A stretch of 64,000 bases of DNA from Tachypleus tridentatus (GCF_004210375.1 NC_134833.1:149412127-149476126); one strand, 5' to 3'; counted from the stretch's first letter, positions 12,013-25,019 are shown. Numbers and translations are program-made. The notes: generated by a model not told the origin, from the sequence alone.

Positions 12013-12984
12013 AGTCGTTATGAGGCGTACGTGAAATCACTCACTCAACGTCATTTCACGATTAGACACAATAGTTATGGAAAAAAAACAGTAATAACTG
12101 TTACGTTGTTAAGGAGACAATTTCACTTTAATATGAGCGGGCTAACAGCAAGCGCGTGCTGGTAATCGTTAGTTTTCATCAGAACTCTTTCATTTAACGT
12201 TTTACGGTTGAAGTCGATAGACAAGTGATGGAGAACTCGAGTAGTAATTACTGTTGTTATTATTATAGCATCTTCAGGAAGAGACGTCACCATTTCAAAC
12301 TCATGTCCACAAAGTGTTGAGTGTTGTACGAGGTATGACTTACGTAATTATTCACCAATTCTGATACTGTTCGTGACTTGGCGGTCATGACTGTCTCCTT
12401 GAATCACGTATGGTTTCCTAAACTCCTAATACTTTCTAAGTTATCGTATAATAATGTGCCCATTAGCAGTAATAAGTATATATACTTTCTCACGGTAATG
12501 GTTTTCGTCAATATAATAAGCTGTTTACAAAGACAATTGTCGTCTCACTCTAAGCGTTATGTTATTACTATCTCCGCCTTTAGTCAGTTTGCTTATTGTC
12601 TGGTTTGACTAAAACTATACCTCTTAAAGTTATGGATGGGAATTAAGCTAAGACTAAATATCTGGAAGTTTGACGTTTATTATGCTTAAAAACAACAAAA
12701 GAAACAAACTAAATAATGAGTTGTGGAATATTTCTAATATTTGTAAATGGACGTATTGTTGTTCCGTTCTACTTGTCACGTGAGTTTCGACAAACATGAT
12801 TAGTTCGAAAATGAAGGATCGAACCGTCTAGGCTTAGTTTTGTAAAACCTGAGACTAAAACAGTTCTTAAACAGCAACTTAGCGATATGTGGTCATTTTT
12901 ACTAGCCTACTGACATACGGAAACAAGAAATAACTATTGACTTATACACTCAAACACAGCATTCTTTCTCACTGAGTTACTCTG
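12013..12984. other. Unannotated DNA
   Basis: No array or SINE. A possible 15-codon minus-strand exon at 12344-12388, ending at a GTAAGT donor, was considered and not called. Confidence 0.45.
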
Positions 12985-13287
12985 GCTAGCTTAATATACG
13001 GAGGAAGTATGTCGTCAGGCCTACTTCTTTATATATAGAGGAAGTATGTCGTCAGGCCTACTTCTTAATATATAGAGGAAGTATGTCGCCAGGCCTACTG
13101 CTTAATATATGGAGGAAGTATGTCGCCAGGCCTACTTCTTAATATATGGAGGAAGTATGTCGTCAGGCCTACTGCTTAATATATGGAGGAAGTATGTCGT
13201 CAGGCCTACTGCTTAATATATGGAGGAAGTATGTTGCCAGGTCTACTGCTTAATATATGGAGGAAGTATGTCGTCAGGCCTACTTCC
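12985..13287. repeat. 37-bp tandem repeat, about eight copies
   Basis: The unit is 'ggaggaagtatgtcgtcagg' followed by 'cctactgcttaatatat'. Copies differ at few sites (gtc/gcc, ctgctt/cttctt). Confidence 0.93.
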
Positions 13288-13498
13288 AGAGGTTAAATAA
13301 TTATAATAGTTTGTTTCTAGCTAAGTACAAAGCTACACAATAGGCTGGCTATTTATGCTGCATTCACCATGGGTTGATAGTGTTATAAACCTTCAGACGT
13401 ATCGCTCAGTCAACGGAGGAAAGAAATTCACTAAGAAACAGAAATAGTTGCTTTTCACTGCTAGGTGTCGGTGTCGTTAATGAGTTATATATGAAAGA

Positions 13499-13734
13499 GT
13501 TTGGCTTGGTTTGTTTTGCATTTCGCGCAAAGCTACACAAAGCCTATTTGCGCTAGCCGTCCCTAATTTAGCAGTGGAACACTAAAGGGAAGGCAGCTAG
13601 TCATCATCACCAACCCCCGCCAACTCTTGGTCTACCCTTTTGCCAACTAAAAGTTGGATTGACCGAAACATTATAACGTCCCCACGTCTGAAAGGGCGAG
13701 TATATTTGGTGTTACAGGAATTCGAACCCGCGAC
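13499..13734 (-). repeat. SINE family A copy with 10-bp target duplication
   Basis: Reverse-oriented, 5'-truncated just past box B. Exact direct repeats atatgaaaga flank it at 13489-13498 and 13735-13744. The tail lies at the low-coordinate end ('atttcgcgcaaagctacaca'). Confidence 0.92.
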
Positions 13735-13744
13735 ATATGAAAGA

Positions 13745-14507
13745 AAGGTTATGCAATGTAATTGATCAGATTGGAACTCATGTTTAGGTCCCAATATTCA
13801 ACCCGTCAGTACCCACATATATATGTATATATTTATATAGTCTTCTTTGTCTATAGACAGAGATGAGGCTATGACATCAATCTTATCCGGATGTCGTGGA
13901 TAACATGTTGCTGTCAACTCGTATACAGATGACGTCATCATTATCCCCGTATTTTGATAAGCAAAACCATAATTCCGAGAACAACAGAAAACTGACAGAT
14001 GGTAATATGGTAACTAAATGCAGTCGACAAAAAGTAATGCACCTGAGACTTCACCAACAGATCAGTAAATGTAATAATCTACAAATTATAATACGATGAG
14101 CTAAATCAGTGAGCTACATGTGAAAACACGTTAAAATTAAAATTTGACTAGTGTTGCTATGACAACACAGAAGCACCTACCAGATTCGCAGGTTCAATGG
14201 ATTGTTTTCGTCTTTTTATCAAATCATATCAATCTGTCGACGTATTTTTTCTCCATTTCATTATATAATTCTAAATTCACTTTTACATTCGTCATTCTAA
14301 TCAAATGATATTCTTGTATTCTTCAATTTCTCAGTTTGGAATTAATTAATTATTTGTTTGTTTTCAGGTCGTTTTTTTCCATTACTCTCAAGTTATACCA
14401 GTAGGGACTTCCTTCCAACTGTGTTTCATGTTGATTTGTTTAACCCTTACTTTGTATCCATATGGTCTTCCATCAAATAAATTCTCAGTTCATCTATATC
14501 GTTCCGT
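13745..14507. other. Unannotated DNA
   Basis: AT-rich. A CRE-type palindrome TGACGTCA lies at 13930-13937. No exon is supported. Confidence 0.45.
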
Positions 14508-14776
14508 GGCCCAGCATGGCCAAGCAAGGCGTGCGACTCGTAATCTGAGGATCGAGGGTTCGCATCGCCGTCGCGCCAAACATGCTCGCCTTTTCATCCG
14601 TGGGGGCGTTATAATGTGACGGTCAATCCCACTATTTGTTGGTAAAAGAGTAGCCCAAGAGTTGGCGGTGGGTGGTGATGACTAGCTGCCTTTCCTCTAG
14701 TCTTACACTACTAAATTAAGGACGGCTAGCACAGATAGCCCTCGAGTAGCTTTGTACGAAATTAAAAAAAACAAAC
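14508..14776 (+). repeat. SINE family A, near full length
   Basis: It begins at the tRNA-like head 'ggcccagcatggccaagcaa' (box A), continues through 'gactcgtaatctgag' (anticodon-loop position reads CGT) and 'gggttcgcatcgccg' (box B), then the conserved body, and ends in an A-rich tail with ACAAAC. A few bases are missing within the D-arm compared with other copies. Confidence 0.95.
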
Positions 14777-15496
14777 ATTTATATGGGCAACTCCATATGT
14801 CATAGTGCAGATATCAAAATGTATTTATATCGTAGTGTATATGTCGTAGTGTAATTATATCATAACTATATATCATGGTGTATTTCAAAATGTGGCATTT
14901 CTTGCACCTTATTCTACTGACCATATATTCCGACTTCATATGATAAGAGATCAGAATCAAAATACACACAACGTGACACATTTATGCACTACTGTTTAAA
15001 AATGTGTGATATCACTGTAATAAACTGTAATATTTCAACAACACGCTAATACGTATCTCACGTCTTATTCTATGGATGTTACAATGTGTCTTGTGAGTGA
15101 GTGTTGATCGATTAAAAACACACACCTTGTTCAGATGTTTCTTCCATTACTAGTAATTTCTGTCCATAGAGACATTATTCAAACAACGAGGCTTTAATAC
15201 ATGGAACCAGTCCCTTCTGGGAAGTCTTTTAGCAATTATATTGTACTTATAATTCTTCTTATTAAAAGCTGTTTCATTAATGTTGTACAGAATATTTATA
15301 TTTCTAATATATAACATAATTATTTCCTTTATAATTTAAATTTGGTTTTTCAAAATATCTCACGTAAGGTGCGTTACATCTCGCGTTTACTACATTCAAC
15401 TTGTTTGTTATTCAAAGTGGTTTGATCAGGTTCATCCCGCGTAACACACTCCGCAAGAAGCGTTTTATTCTTTATCTGGTAACGGCTTCGTGACGA
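14777..15496. other. Unannotated AT-rich DNA
   Basis: There are short decayed repeats around 14800-14890 ('atatcgtagtgtatatgtcg'). Nothing else is supported. Confidence 0.45.
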
Positions 15497-15735
15497 CGAG
15501 AAACCCACTTGAAGTAAAAATGTATTTCTAAACAGCTGGTACGGGTATTAAAACTTTACTAAATATAGAGAGAGAACAACGTTTTGACCCTCTTTGGTCA
15601 TCTTCAGATTTACAGTTGCAAACTCTCTCTCTGTTACCCTGAAGATGACCTAAGAAGGTCGAAACGTTGTTCTCATTTTATTTTAATAAATGTTTTAATA
15701 CCCATACCAGCTGTCTCGAAATACATTTTTTCGGA
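15497..15735. mobile_element. Head-to-head pair of Penelope-like terminal repeats
   Basis: Two copies of the same terminal sequence face each other. The left copy (about 15497-15604) reads in reverse; the right copy (about 15640-15735) reads forward. Each has 'ctgaagatgacc', a GGTC-type complement, 'gaaacgttgttctc' (the left copy has aaaacgttgttc), 'ttttaatacccataccagct' and a region ending toward 'tacttcaagtgggtttctcg'. The core resembles the hammerhead-like motif known from Penelope-like retroelements. Related copies occur at 31.1-31.5, 36.7, 41.0-41.5 and 54.0 kb. Confidence 0.6.
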
Positions 15736-16524
15736 ATGGCTTTGTTTGTGAACTGTACAGTGTCATATATAAAACTGCCTTGTAGTCGACTGTGGATGTT
15801 ACCGTGGATCTTCACGGGAGAAATGAACGAAACGTTCGGCTAATAAAAGTATAATAAGAATTACATATTAATTGCTATTGTAGCCAATAGAAAAATCTTT
15901 ACTTTCTTAGTGCTTTAACTGTACTTTATGAACTGAAGTAGCTCAATAAATAAAACTTTTACGTCCGATTAATTACTCTGCACAACAAAGTTTTTGCTTC
16001 TTGAACACTGTTAGGTGTTCCTTATGGATGTTTTGCTGCTGATCACGAAAATCACATCCAAATTTGCCCATCACGTACAGTTTCATCGAAATCTTCAGTT
16101 TTACCAGGACATTGCTACAATAGAAACACGATATTAGGGCAACTGGAATCCATCAATGCTTGCTGACTAACTGTTGGACACTGCAACGTGATGCACCGGA
16201 CATTAAACACAAGCGAAAATCAGGAGCAAAACACTTTTAATTATGTTGAACTTAATAGTGTATTAGAAACATAAACGCGATTAAACACGTTATTGCCGGT
16301 AAACAGTTAACTGTCTATTTCTTAGAGTTCCTGGGTGATGAAGCAAAACCAAAACTATATTTGTACATACCCACCAGGTACCTGTCACAATCAGCAAAAA
16401 CTTTCCAGGAAGCAAAACTTTTCAAAAATATTGTTGTACAGTGTAATTTTGTAAACAATGTATCGCATGATGTCCTGGGAGAACAACAACAAGATATGTT
16501 TATCTGCATTTTTATCTTATAGAA
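15736..16524. other. Unannotated DNA
   Basis: No array, SINE or supported exon. A minus-strand open frame at 16315-16554 has no recognisable domain and runs into a SINE. Confidence 0.45.
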
Positions 16525-16622
16525 AACCCACATCGAACTACCTGCTGTGTCCACCGTGGGTAATCGAACCCCTGATTTTAGCGTTGTAAATCCGTAGACT
16601 TACCGTTGACCAAGCGGTGGAC
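16525..16622 (-). repeat. SINE family B copy
   Basis: Reverse-oriented: 'ctgctgtgtccaccgtgggt', reversed box B ('aatcgaacccctgatttta'), 'gcgttgtaaatccgtagact', then the reversed box A region. Confidence 0.85.
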
Positions 16623-16689
16623 GTTTTATTGGCTAAAGACATAAAAAACTTCTGATATTTTCATTTTTGTATAAAACAAAACTAATGTA

Positions 16690-18245
16690 TTTTATATAAA
16701 TACCATACCAACACATCTCTGTTGGTATTTCATGTTCCTATTAATACCATACCAACACATCTCTGTTGTTATTTCATGTTCCTATTAATACCATACCAAC
16801 ACGTCTCTGTTGGTATTCCATGTTCCTATTAATACCGTTTATGTTGGTGGTGTTTAATGTTCCTATTGTTACCGTTTATATTGTTGGTGTTTCATGTTCC
16901 TATTGTTACCGTTTATATTGTTGGTGTTTCATGTTCCTATTGTTACCGTTTATATTGTTGGTGTTTCATGTTCCTGTTGTTACCGTTTATATTGTTGGTG
17001 TTCCATGTTCCTGTTGTTACCGTTTATATTGGTGGTGTTTAATGTTCCTATTAATACCGTTTATATTGGTGGTGTTTAATGTTCCTATTAATACCGTTTA
17101 TATTGGTGGTGTTTAATGTTCCTATTAATACCGTTTATATTGTTTCTATTTCATGTTCCTATTGTTACCGTTTATATTGGTGGTGTTTAATGTTCCTATT
17201 AATACCGTTTATATTGGTGGTGTTTCATGTTCCTATTAATACCGTTTATATTGGTGGTGTTTCATGTTCCTATTAATACCGTTTATATTGGTGGTGTTTC
17301 ATGTTCCTATTAATACCGTTTATATTGGTGGTGTTTCATGTTCCTATTGTTACCGTTTATAATGGTGGTGTTTAATGTTCCTATTAATACCGTTTATATT
17401 GATGGTGATTAATGTTCCTATTAATACCGTTTATATTGGTGGTGTTTAATGTTCCTATTAATACCGTTTATATTGGTGTTGTTTAATGTTCCTATTGTTA
17501 CCGTTTATATTGGTGGTGTTTAATGTTCCTATTGTTACCGTTTATATTGGTGGTGTTTAATGTTCCTATTGTTACCGTTTATATTGGTGGTGTTTAATGT
17601 CTCATTGTTACCGTTTATATTGGTGGTGTTTCATGTTCCTATTGTTACCGTTTATATTGGTGGTGTTTCATGTTCCATTGTTACCGTTTATATTGGTGGT
17701 GTTTCATGTTCCTATTGTTACCGTTTATATTGGTGGTGTTTCATGTTTCTATTAATATTATTTATATTGTTTCTATTTCATGTTCCTATTAATACCGTTT
17801 ATATTGGTGGTGTTTAATGTTCCTATTGTTACCGTTTATATTGGTGGTGTTTAATGTTCCTATTGTTACCGTTTATATTGGTGGTGTTTAATGTTCCTAT
17901 TGTTACCGTTTATATTGGTGGTGTTTCATGTTCCTATTGTTACCGTTTATATTGGTGGTGTTTCATGTTCCTATTGTTACCGTTTATATTGGTGGTGTTT
18001 CATGTTCCTATTGTTACCGTTTATATTGGTGGTGTTTCATGTTTCTATTAATATTATTTATATTGTTTCTATTTCATGTTCCTATTAATACCGTTTATAT
18101 TGGTGGTGTTTAATGTTCCTATTAATACCGTTTATATTGGTGGTGTTTAATGTTCCTATTAATACCGTTTATATTGGTGGTGTTTTATGTTCCTATTAAT
18201 ACCGTTTATATTGGTGGTGTTTAATGTTCCTCTTGATACCCTTCA
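16690..18245. repeat. 37-bp minisatellite, about 40 copies, with a leader subfamily
   Basis: The main unit is 'cctattgttaccgtttatat' then 'tggtggtgtttcatgtt'. Two unit types (attgttacc and attaatacc) are interspersed in blocks. The first 150 bp use a different, longer unit ('taccataccaacacatctct'). A block near 17730-17800 recurs at 18035-18100 (the 'tttctattaatattatttat' variant), showing an internal duplication of several units. Open frames here are by-products of the repeat. Confidence 0.94.
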
Positions 18246-18365
18246 ATTGGTGGTGTTTCGTGTTCTACTTATTCTTTTTATATTAGTGGTATATCTGATT
18301 GGTCTCGTATAATAAAGATACTAACATGAATGGTAGTTTTAGTTATAAAGAAGTATTTCACTGTT

Positions 18366-18897
18366 AAAGATGTTATATGTGTAGCATGCAAATTGTAACA
18401 CCAGGCCTTGTCTGACCTGAAGATGTTATATGTGTAGCATGCACATTGTAACACCAGACCTTGTATGACCTGAAGATGTTATGTGTGTAGTATGCACATT
18501 GTAACACCAGACCTTGTCTGACCTGAAGATGCTATATGTGTAGCATGCACATTGTAACACCAGACCTTGTCTGACCTGAAGACGTTATATGTGTAGCATG
18601 CACATTGTAACACCAGACCTTATCTGACTTGAAGATGTTATGTGTGTAGTGTGCACATTGTAACACCAGACCTTGTCTGACCTGAAGATGTTATATGTGT
18701 AGCATGCACATTGTAACACCAGACCTTGTATGACCTGAAGATGTTATGTGTGTAGTATGCACATTGTAACACCAGACCTTATCTGACTTGAAGATGTTAT
18801 GTGTGTAGTGTGGACATTGTAACACCAGACCTTGTCTGACCTGAAGAAGTTATTTGTGTCGTATGCACATTGTAACACCAGACCTTGTCTGACATAA
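18366..18897. repeat. 53-bp tandem repeat, about ten copies
   Basis: The unit runs 'gatgttatatgtgtagcatg', 'cacattgtaacaccagacct', 'tgtctgacctgaa'. Copies are highly similar. Confidence 0.93.
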
Positions 18898-19937
18898 TTT
18901 CGTGTATTTCTAAATGCTAGCTTTCCGTGGAAAATGCTCACGAATTTGAGATTTTTCTTGTGACTTAGTTTACAACATTTTATACTGATAAATTGATAAT
19001 ACCAGATACAAAATACTCTAGCTGTCTAAAATGATTTTATACTGAAAATAAAATATAAGTTAAATTACATAGGAAAGACTTGGACAATGAAGAAGTGATT
19101 GTTATTTTACAAACTTTTAAAGTTTTTATTGTCTGTTATTATTCAGTAACAAGATAAACACAAAGTCTAGTGTAAAAAAAAATGACTTCTTGGATTGAAA
19201 TCCCACATAACTAAAGGTAGGTCCGAGTTCACAAGTAAATAAAGTTTGATGTAAACTCTATTTAGGTGATGACCCAAATAGCTTAGGAGAAAATGTACCG
19301 ACATTATAAACAGGCTTCGAAATCCGTGGTTGGTACATTATGTAGCTTTGTATTGATGGATATATACATATAGGAGCATATATAGACTGGTGTCTGGGCG
19401 TCCACGTTTTTGTTAGAGAGTCGAAACGTTTTAACTCTAATTTGTCAAAGTATAAAAAAAACCAGAATAAATTATGCATGTGTTGGTAGATGGCTGTCAT
19501 TTTACCGATAATGAAAAATATTTCTTGAGTAGTATTTCAAAGTATGGTCTATGAATGAGTGATTTTTATTACTTTCTGATAAAAGAAAGAATAATTTAGG
19601 TACTGCTGTAATAAGCATACATTGACGCAGGCCTCGTCAGAGGTTTGTCAAGGTACAATGTGAAAAGTACGTATAATAAAATTACGCTGTTATTTCTTGC
19701 CTTGAAGCTGGAGTTAATTCGTTGCACACGAAGCTAGTGTTCTTGCCTATTATACGTATGTGAATGGATTCTATATAAGGCTTGTTTACTATAATTGCCA
19801 ATGGTGAGTCTGTAATTGCGTCTAAGGTGCCCGATGCTTTGAAATGTAATCACACATTATAATGTAGAGGCGCCATTGTTTAACTGTATTCGTACAGTTT
19901 AATTCGTAGAGGTTTTCTCGTTTAGTGTGTGGGTTTT
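18898..19937. other. Unannotated DNA
   Basis: No repeat array or exon is recognised. A minus-strand open frame at 19258-19500 has no recognisable domain. Confidence 0.45.
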
Positions 19938-20046
19938 CCGTATAGCAAAGACACATCGGGATATCTGCTGAGCCCACCGAGAGGAATCGAACCCCTGATT
20001 TTAGGGTTGTAAATCCGTAGACTTACTCGCTGTACCGGTGGAGGAT
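19938..20046 (-). repeat. SINE family B copy
   Basis: Reverse-oriented: 'gatatctgctgagcccaccg', reversed box B ('ggaatcgaacccctgatttt'), then 'gttgtaaatccgtagactta' and the head ending 'ctgtaccggtgga'. Confidence 0.88.
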
Positions 20047-21529
20047 TTTTTGTTTAGTTAAGAGAAGCTTATGATAAAAGTAAGGGTGATTGTTTCAGTG
20101 TAGTGAAAACGAAATAAAGCAGCAAGTTGGAGTAGGTAATCAAATATTGTAGCTTGAAATTCTTACAAGTGTTTTTATTTCACATAATCAATTTGGTAAT
20201 TATTATTACAAAATGAAATAATTTGTTCAAAAACCCATACAAGTCATAAAATTACTTATCATATTAATTGCTTTCAACTAGCCAACAGTTAGAGGCCAAC
20301 TAACTATATCAAGCACTTTAAAATTCTCCTGAAAAGGACAAGTCAACTATTCTAAAGCGCCCGAGTTCTGAGTCTCGTTTTGAAAATGTATATAAAGCAC
20401 TGTTACTGTCAGATAATAAAACAAATTATATACCAAGGAAATTAACAATTCTGCTATGTACTAAAGTCGGTTTTCCATCGCTAACGCACTTGTCACAAAC
20501 AGTTTTGGAAATAGAAACTAGCGTGCAAATAAACAAACACAACTTCGTTACTTATTAATGTTCCAGCGGACACGGCACTTTTTTGTCTTTGCTATATTAA
20601 AACACAAACTCAGAATGTTTATCCCTTGAGTAAGAAACCGAATGAATCAGTAATCAATCAACAATCAATAAAACTCTCGTTTTACGCCGTTCGAAACGTT
20701 TTCTAACCTTTCAAGAGGACTGTAGTCGTCACGTCATACGACAGCTTTCTATAGATTATAAATAATAACAACACCTAAGTTTTCAAAGAATTAACAAACA
20801 GCCTGAACACAATTTTATTTGTGTAGTTAAACAAATAATCGGTGGTGTATTTAAAGTTTTGGCACCTGGTGTTATCTGCTTGTAACCTTTTATTGCATCC
20901 ACTAAACGTCTGTTCCTAACTTCCCCTCTCATCTCCATCATTTGTCAAAATAGGCCTAATGCACGTACGCTTCCGCCAGAGGGCACACTTTGATCCACTC
21001 TGAAGTTTTGGCTGTCGAGTGGAGTGATTATTAGGCTTAACACGTGTTGACATAAGGCGTGGTCTGTAACTACACTAATGTTGTTATTCTGATAAGACAA
21101 GTGTTTTGTTCTGATATTTTCTTTCCCACAAAATTCGTGTGTGGCCAGACGTGAGGTACAAATGTCACGTGCTACAACTACGTGTCGGTTTAGGGACTGT
21201 GTTTAAATAAATAGGTAATTATAGCGCTATGTGTAATTATATAAATAAGAATACATAATCGCAACAGACATAACGTTCATGTAATATTATTCCCATATTA
21301 GAAAGCATTATTAAAAGCACGTGCGTTCATTTCATGTAAACTGACTTATCTTTATCGTTAACTTTGCCCTGATACTCAGTCAGTTCTTACTAACGACTAA
21401 TTGTACAAATAGTAAATAAATATTTTGTTCTAAACTCTAATTTGATAAGCGCTACCGACACAGAAAGACATTACATGTACAGCGTAGAAAATTTCAATAA
21501 CTACTTTCTGTTCCAATCCCGGACTAAAC
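20047..21529. other. Low-repeat stretch, possible regulatory DNA
   Basis: This is one of the few 1.5-kb stretches without arrays or SINEs. It contains a CTCF-like motif (20973-20986) and 'aacacgtgttg' (about 21040), an E-box palindrome. No exon could be supported. Confidence 0.4.
20973..20986 (+). promoter_or_regulatory. CTCF-core-like motif
   Basis: CCGCCAGAGGGCAC matches the 14-position CTCF core CCASYAGRKGGCRS at 13 positions; the third base is G instead of A. CTCF is conserved across bilaterians as an insulator protein. One such match in 64 kb can arise by chance, so binding is inferred only. Confidence 0.35.
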
Positions 21530-22200
21530 CAATCAGTTATTAGCTCCATATCCGGCTTCTGGATAAAGCAACCGTCAGTGCTTCCATTTCTCAGCAACTA
21601 GTCAATATTATCATTGTCGTCTCTGAACTTGGCAACCAGTCAGTATTTCTATTTACAGCTCTTCCGTATCCGATTATGAGCTAAGCAGTGAATGAGAATT
21701 TTGATATCCGGTTTTGGCTAAGTAACCACTAAAAACTTCTATACCAGGTTTCGGGTTGAGCAACCAGTGAGTATTTCCATAAGTGGCCCGGTATGGCCAA
21801 GCGTATTAAGACGTGCGACTCGTAATCTGAGGGTCGCGGGTTCGCATCCCCGTTGCGCCAAACATGCTCGCCCTTTCAGCCGTGGGGGCGTTATAATGTA
21901 ACGCCCAATCCCACTATTCGCTGGTAAAAGAGTAGCCCAAGAGTTGGCGGTGGGTGGTGATGACTAGCTGCCTTCCCTCTAGTCTTACACTGCTAAATTA
22001 GGGACGGCTAGCACAGATAGCCCTCGAGTAGCTTTGTGCGAAATTCCAAAAAACAAACATTTCCGTAAGCGGTTTCGGATTAAGCAAACAAAGAGTACAT
22101 CCGTATCCGGTATTAGCTAAGTAACCAGTGAGTACTTCCATTTCCGGTTTCGGCTAAGAAGTGAATGAGAAAATCCATATTAAGCCCCATCTAAGTATCT
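21530..22200. repeat. Decayed ~45-bp tandem repeat split by a SINE
   Basis: Units contain 'atccggtttcggctaagcaa' and 'ccagtgagtatttccat'. Units lie on both sides of the SINE at 21784-22058, so the array is older than the insertion. Confidence 0.6.
21784..22058 (+). repeat. SINE family A, full length, with target duplication
   Basis: Complete copy: tRNA-like head with box A ('tggccaagcgtattaag'), 'gactcgtaatctgag', box B ('gggttcgcatccccg'), body, and ACAAAC tail. Flanks are atttccataag (21773-21783) and atttccgtaag (22059-22069), an 11-bp duplication with one mismatch. Confidence 0.95.
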
Positions 22201-22211
22201 AGTATGTGTTT

Positions 22212-22331
22212 CTTTTTTTATAGCAAAGCCACATTGGACTATCTGCTTATCTGCTGAGCCCACCGAGGGGAATCGAACCCCTGAATTTAGCGTTGTAAAT
22301 CCGGAGACATACGGCTGTACTAGCGGGTGGC
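22212..22331 (-). repeat. SINE family B copy
   Basis: Reverse-oriented: 'atagcaaagccacattggac', a short internal duplication of 'tatctgct', reversed box B ('ggaatcgaacccctgaattt'), ending near 'ctgtactagcgggtgg'. From 22332 to 22860 nothing is supported. Confidence 0.88.
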
Positions 22332-22861
22332 TAAGTGTCTAGTAACACAATGTATTCGTAACTGTTGTGTAACAAAACACGATTGAATAAACGATGCTTC
22401 ATTATTTGGTAATGTACAAACATAACATTACTAGAACAATTGCGTCTTGCTACTTGACCAATCAAGGTAATAAATAACTAGAAATACATTTGAAACGTAC
22501 GTATGATGAAATTTACCTTTAAGTTTCAATAATAGTTTTGTAGCAGGAACCGACATTTAAGCAAAGCAAAAATGCTCGTGTTAATATACACTCTGAGACA
22601 GAACAAGTAGACTAGTTGTCCATTTTATATTTTTACGAACAAAAAGACAGCACAGTTGAAGTAGAAACAACGCCCTCTTTACTTAAATACGTCGTTACTG
22701 TTTATTCCAAAAACAAACATTTACAAGTTTTAACTAAAAATCTCTAGAATAAGCAATCACAAGGTGAGCAACTAGAAATTCAACATTTGTCAACACTTCA
22801 GTTAAATGTTGTTCATTCACGACACGTTTAATCTGCAAAGAAAGCAGCAGCACAAAGACAT

Positions 22862-25019
22862 AAATTATATGTTATACTGAATACATGAACCAACATAGAC
22901 ATCATTATATGTTATACTGAATACATGAACCAACATAGACATCATTATATGTTATACTGAATACATGAACCAACATAGACATCATTATATGTTATACTGA
23001 ATACATGAACCAACATAGACATCATTAAATGTTATACTGAATGCAGGAACCAACATAGACATCATTATATGTTATACTGAATACATGAACCAACATAGAC
23101 ATCATTATATGTCATACTGAATGCAGGGACCAACATAGACATCATTATATGTTATCCTGAATACATGAACCAACATAGACATCATTATATGTTATCCTGA
23201 ATACATGAACCAACATAGACATCATTATATGTTATACTGAATACATGAACCAACATAGACATCATTATATGTTATACTGAATACATGAACCAACATAGAC
23301 ATCATTATATGTTATACTGAATGCAGGGACCAACATAGACATCATTATATGTTATCCTGAATACATGAACCAACATAGACATCATTATATGTTATACTGA
23401 ATACATGAACCAACATAGACATCATTGTATGTTATACTGAATACAGGGACCAACATAGACATCATTGTATGGTATACTGAATACATGAACCAACATAGAC
23501 ATCATTATATGTTATACTGAATACATGAACCAACATAGACATCATTATATGTTATACTGAATACATGAACCAACATAGACATCATTGTATGTTATACTGA
23601 ATACAGGGACCAACATAGACATCATTGTATGGTATACTGAATACATGAACCAACATAGACATCATTATATGTTATACTGAATACATGAACCAACATAGAC
23701 ATCATTATATGTTATATTGAATACATGAACCAACATAGACGTCATTATATGTTATACTGAATACATGAACCAACATAGACATCATTATATGTTATCCTGA
23801 ATGCAGGAACCAACATATACATCATTGTATGTTATACTGAATGCAGGAACCAACATAGACATCATTGTATTTTATACTGAATACATGAACCAATATAGAC
23901 ATCATTGCATGTTATTCTGAATGGAGGAACCAACATAAACATCATTGTATTTTATACTGAATGCAGGAACCAACACAGACATTATTATATGTTATACTGA
24001 ATGCAGGAACGAACATAGACATCATTATGTGTTATACTGAATACATGAACCAACATAGACATCATTATATGTTATACTGATTGCAGGGACCGACATAGAC
24101 ATCATTATATGTTATACTGAATGCAGGAACCAACATAGACATCATTATATGTTATACTGAATGCAGGAACCAACATAGACATCATTATATGTTATCCTGA
24201 ATACATGAACCAACATAGACATCATTATATGTTATACTGAATACATGAACCAACGTAGACATCATTGTATGTTATACTGAATGCAGGAACCAACATAGAC
24301 ATCATTGTATTTTATACTGAATACATGAACCAATATAGACATCATTGCATGTTATTCTGAATGGAGGAACCAACATAGACATCATTGTATTTTATACTCA
24401 ATACATGAACCAATATAGACATCATTGCATGTTATTCTGAATGGAGGAACCAACATAGACATCATTGTATTTTATACTCAATACATGAACCAACATAGAC
24501 ATTATTATATGTTATACTGAATGCAGGAACGAACATAGACATCATTATGTGTTATACTGAATACATGAACCAACATAGACATCATTATATGTTATACTGA
24601 TTGCAGGGACCAACATAGACATCATTATATGTTATACTGAATGCAGGAACCAACATAGACATCATTATATGTTATACTGAATGCAGGAACCAACATAGAC
24701 ATCATTATATGTTATACTGAATGCAGGAACCAACATAGACATCATTATATGTTATCCTGAATACATGAACCAACATAGACATCATTATATGTTATACTGA
24801 ATACATGAACCAACATAGACATCATTGTATGTTATACTGAATACATGAACCAACATAGACATCATTATATGTTATACTGAATACATGAACCAACATAGAC
24901 ATCATTATATGTTATACTGAATGCAGGAACAACCAACATAGACATCATTATATGTTATACTGAATGCAGGAACCAACATAGACATCATTATATGTTATAC
25001 TGAATGCCGGAACCAACAC
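22862..25019. repeat. 40-bp satellite-like array, about 54 copies
   Basis: The unit is 'atcattatatgttatactga' then 'atacatgaaccaacatagac'. Copies are very uniform. Variant strings (the 'gcaggaac' and 'cattgtat' types) recur as multi-unit blocks, for example around 23820-24060 and 24250-24550, showing duplication of groups of units. One unit near 24930 has a small insertion. Confidence 0.96.

Noticed and set aside
12344..12388. Minus-strand 15-codon exon ending at GTAAGT
   Set aside because: Too short, no acceptor or promoter, and such matches are expected by chance in 64 kb.
14508..14580. Genuine tRNA gene (Thr-like, CGT loop)
   Set aside because: The head is followed by the conserved SINE body and tail, the anticodon stem has mismatches, and the same unit occurs thirteen times with target duplications.
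16766..18113. Hydrophobic repeat frames (FLLLPFILVV-like)
   Set aside because: By-products of the 37-bp minisatellite.
22862..25019. CRISPR-like array
   Set aside because: There are no unique spacers; the 40-bp unit is uninterrupted and the genome is eukaryotic.
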